Positions 44,026-44,033 of a DNA stretch of 44,033 nucleotides are shown in pieces. The position numbers and the translations under genes were made by a program. Below the pieces are notes generated by a model. The model was not told the origin of the DNA. It ran no database searches and saw nothing but the letters and a program-made list of their open reading frames with translations. This DNA comes from Oscillospiraceae bacterium (GTDB lineage Bacteria; Bacillota; Clostridia; UBA1381; UBA9506): contig SVKE01000005.1 in the NCBI GenBank assembly GCA_015068615.1, positions 1 to 44,033 on the forward strand. Direction: 5' to 3'. Within the stretch, counting starts at the first letter, position 1; every line of letters begins with the position of its first letter.

Positions 44026-44033
44026 GAAAATTT

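Overview
The window looks like chromosomal DNA of a low-to-moderate-GC Bacillota bacterium, most likely class Clostridia. Signs of this are an S-layer (SLH) protein, a single-chain PurL of the clostridial kind, DUF4446, DUF4830 and DegV proteins, the RNase M5/DUF4093 gene after dnaN, a Soj/Spo0J-type parA-parB pair with a consensus parS, strong GGAGG ribosome binding sites and TTGACA/TATAAT promoters. Genus cannot be read from the sequence.

Layout. 1-2.1 kb: end of a split ThrE-type exporter, then ilvE. 2.1-2.55 kb: a structured non-coding repeat (copy A). 2.56-5.05 kb (minus): a DMT transporter behind a FAD-dependent oxidoreductase. 5.05-8.3 kb: a long structured leader and an SLH surface protein. 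8.3-10.5 kb: uraA-upp uracil salvage. 10.5-15.5 kb: DUF1015 protein, a small secreted Cys/His protein divergent from an XRE regulator, a CapA-like lipoprotein, a nitroreductase and a ZIP metal transporter. 15.7-26.4 kb (plus): histidine phosphatase, purL, punA, lepA, hemW, cls and an RluA pseudouridine synthase. 26.5-26.8 kb: copy B of the repeat, inverted relative to A.

26.8-33.7 kb (all minus): dnaN, RNase M5-like gene, an unknown gene, greA, parS, parA, parB, DUF4446, serS. This is a replication and segregation block, visibly more AT-rich than its surroundings. 33.7-34.2 kb is an AT-rich gap with several DnaA-box-like 9-mers, where transcription switches from minus to plus; dnaA itself is not in the window. 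34.2-41.1 kb (mostly plus): a GT-C membrane glycosyltransferase with a GT2 partner, DUF4830 (minus), an M24 aminopeptidase, a ComM-like ATPase and hom. 41.1-44.0 kb: DegV protein, a beta-propeller/coiled-coil protein of unknown role, a fragment of a copper-amine-oxidase-type stalk domain, and a strong promoter driving a tRNA-Ser-like sequence whose 3' half is not that of a tRNA.

The most unusual signal is the A/B repeat. The two inverted copies share 18-nt termini, a conserved multi-stem fold with compensatory changes, and a terminal hairpin. That hairpin recurs alone as the terminator of upp and hom. In both full copies the element lies in sense orientation as the 3' UTR of a housekeeping gene (ilvE, serS). 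Other signals are a 19-bp hairpin that hides the ribosome binding site of the unknown replication-block gene, parS built next to a terminator, an origin-like cluster without dnaA, and the tRNA-Ser-like transcript. Promoters and structures were found by eye; no similarity searches were run.
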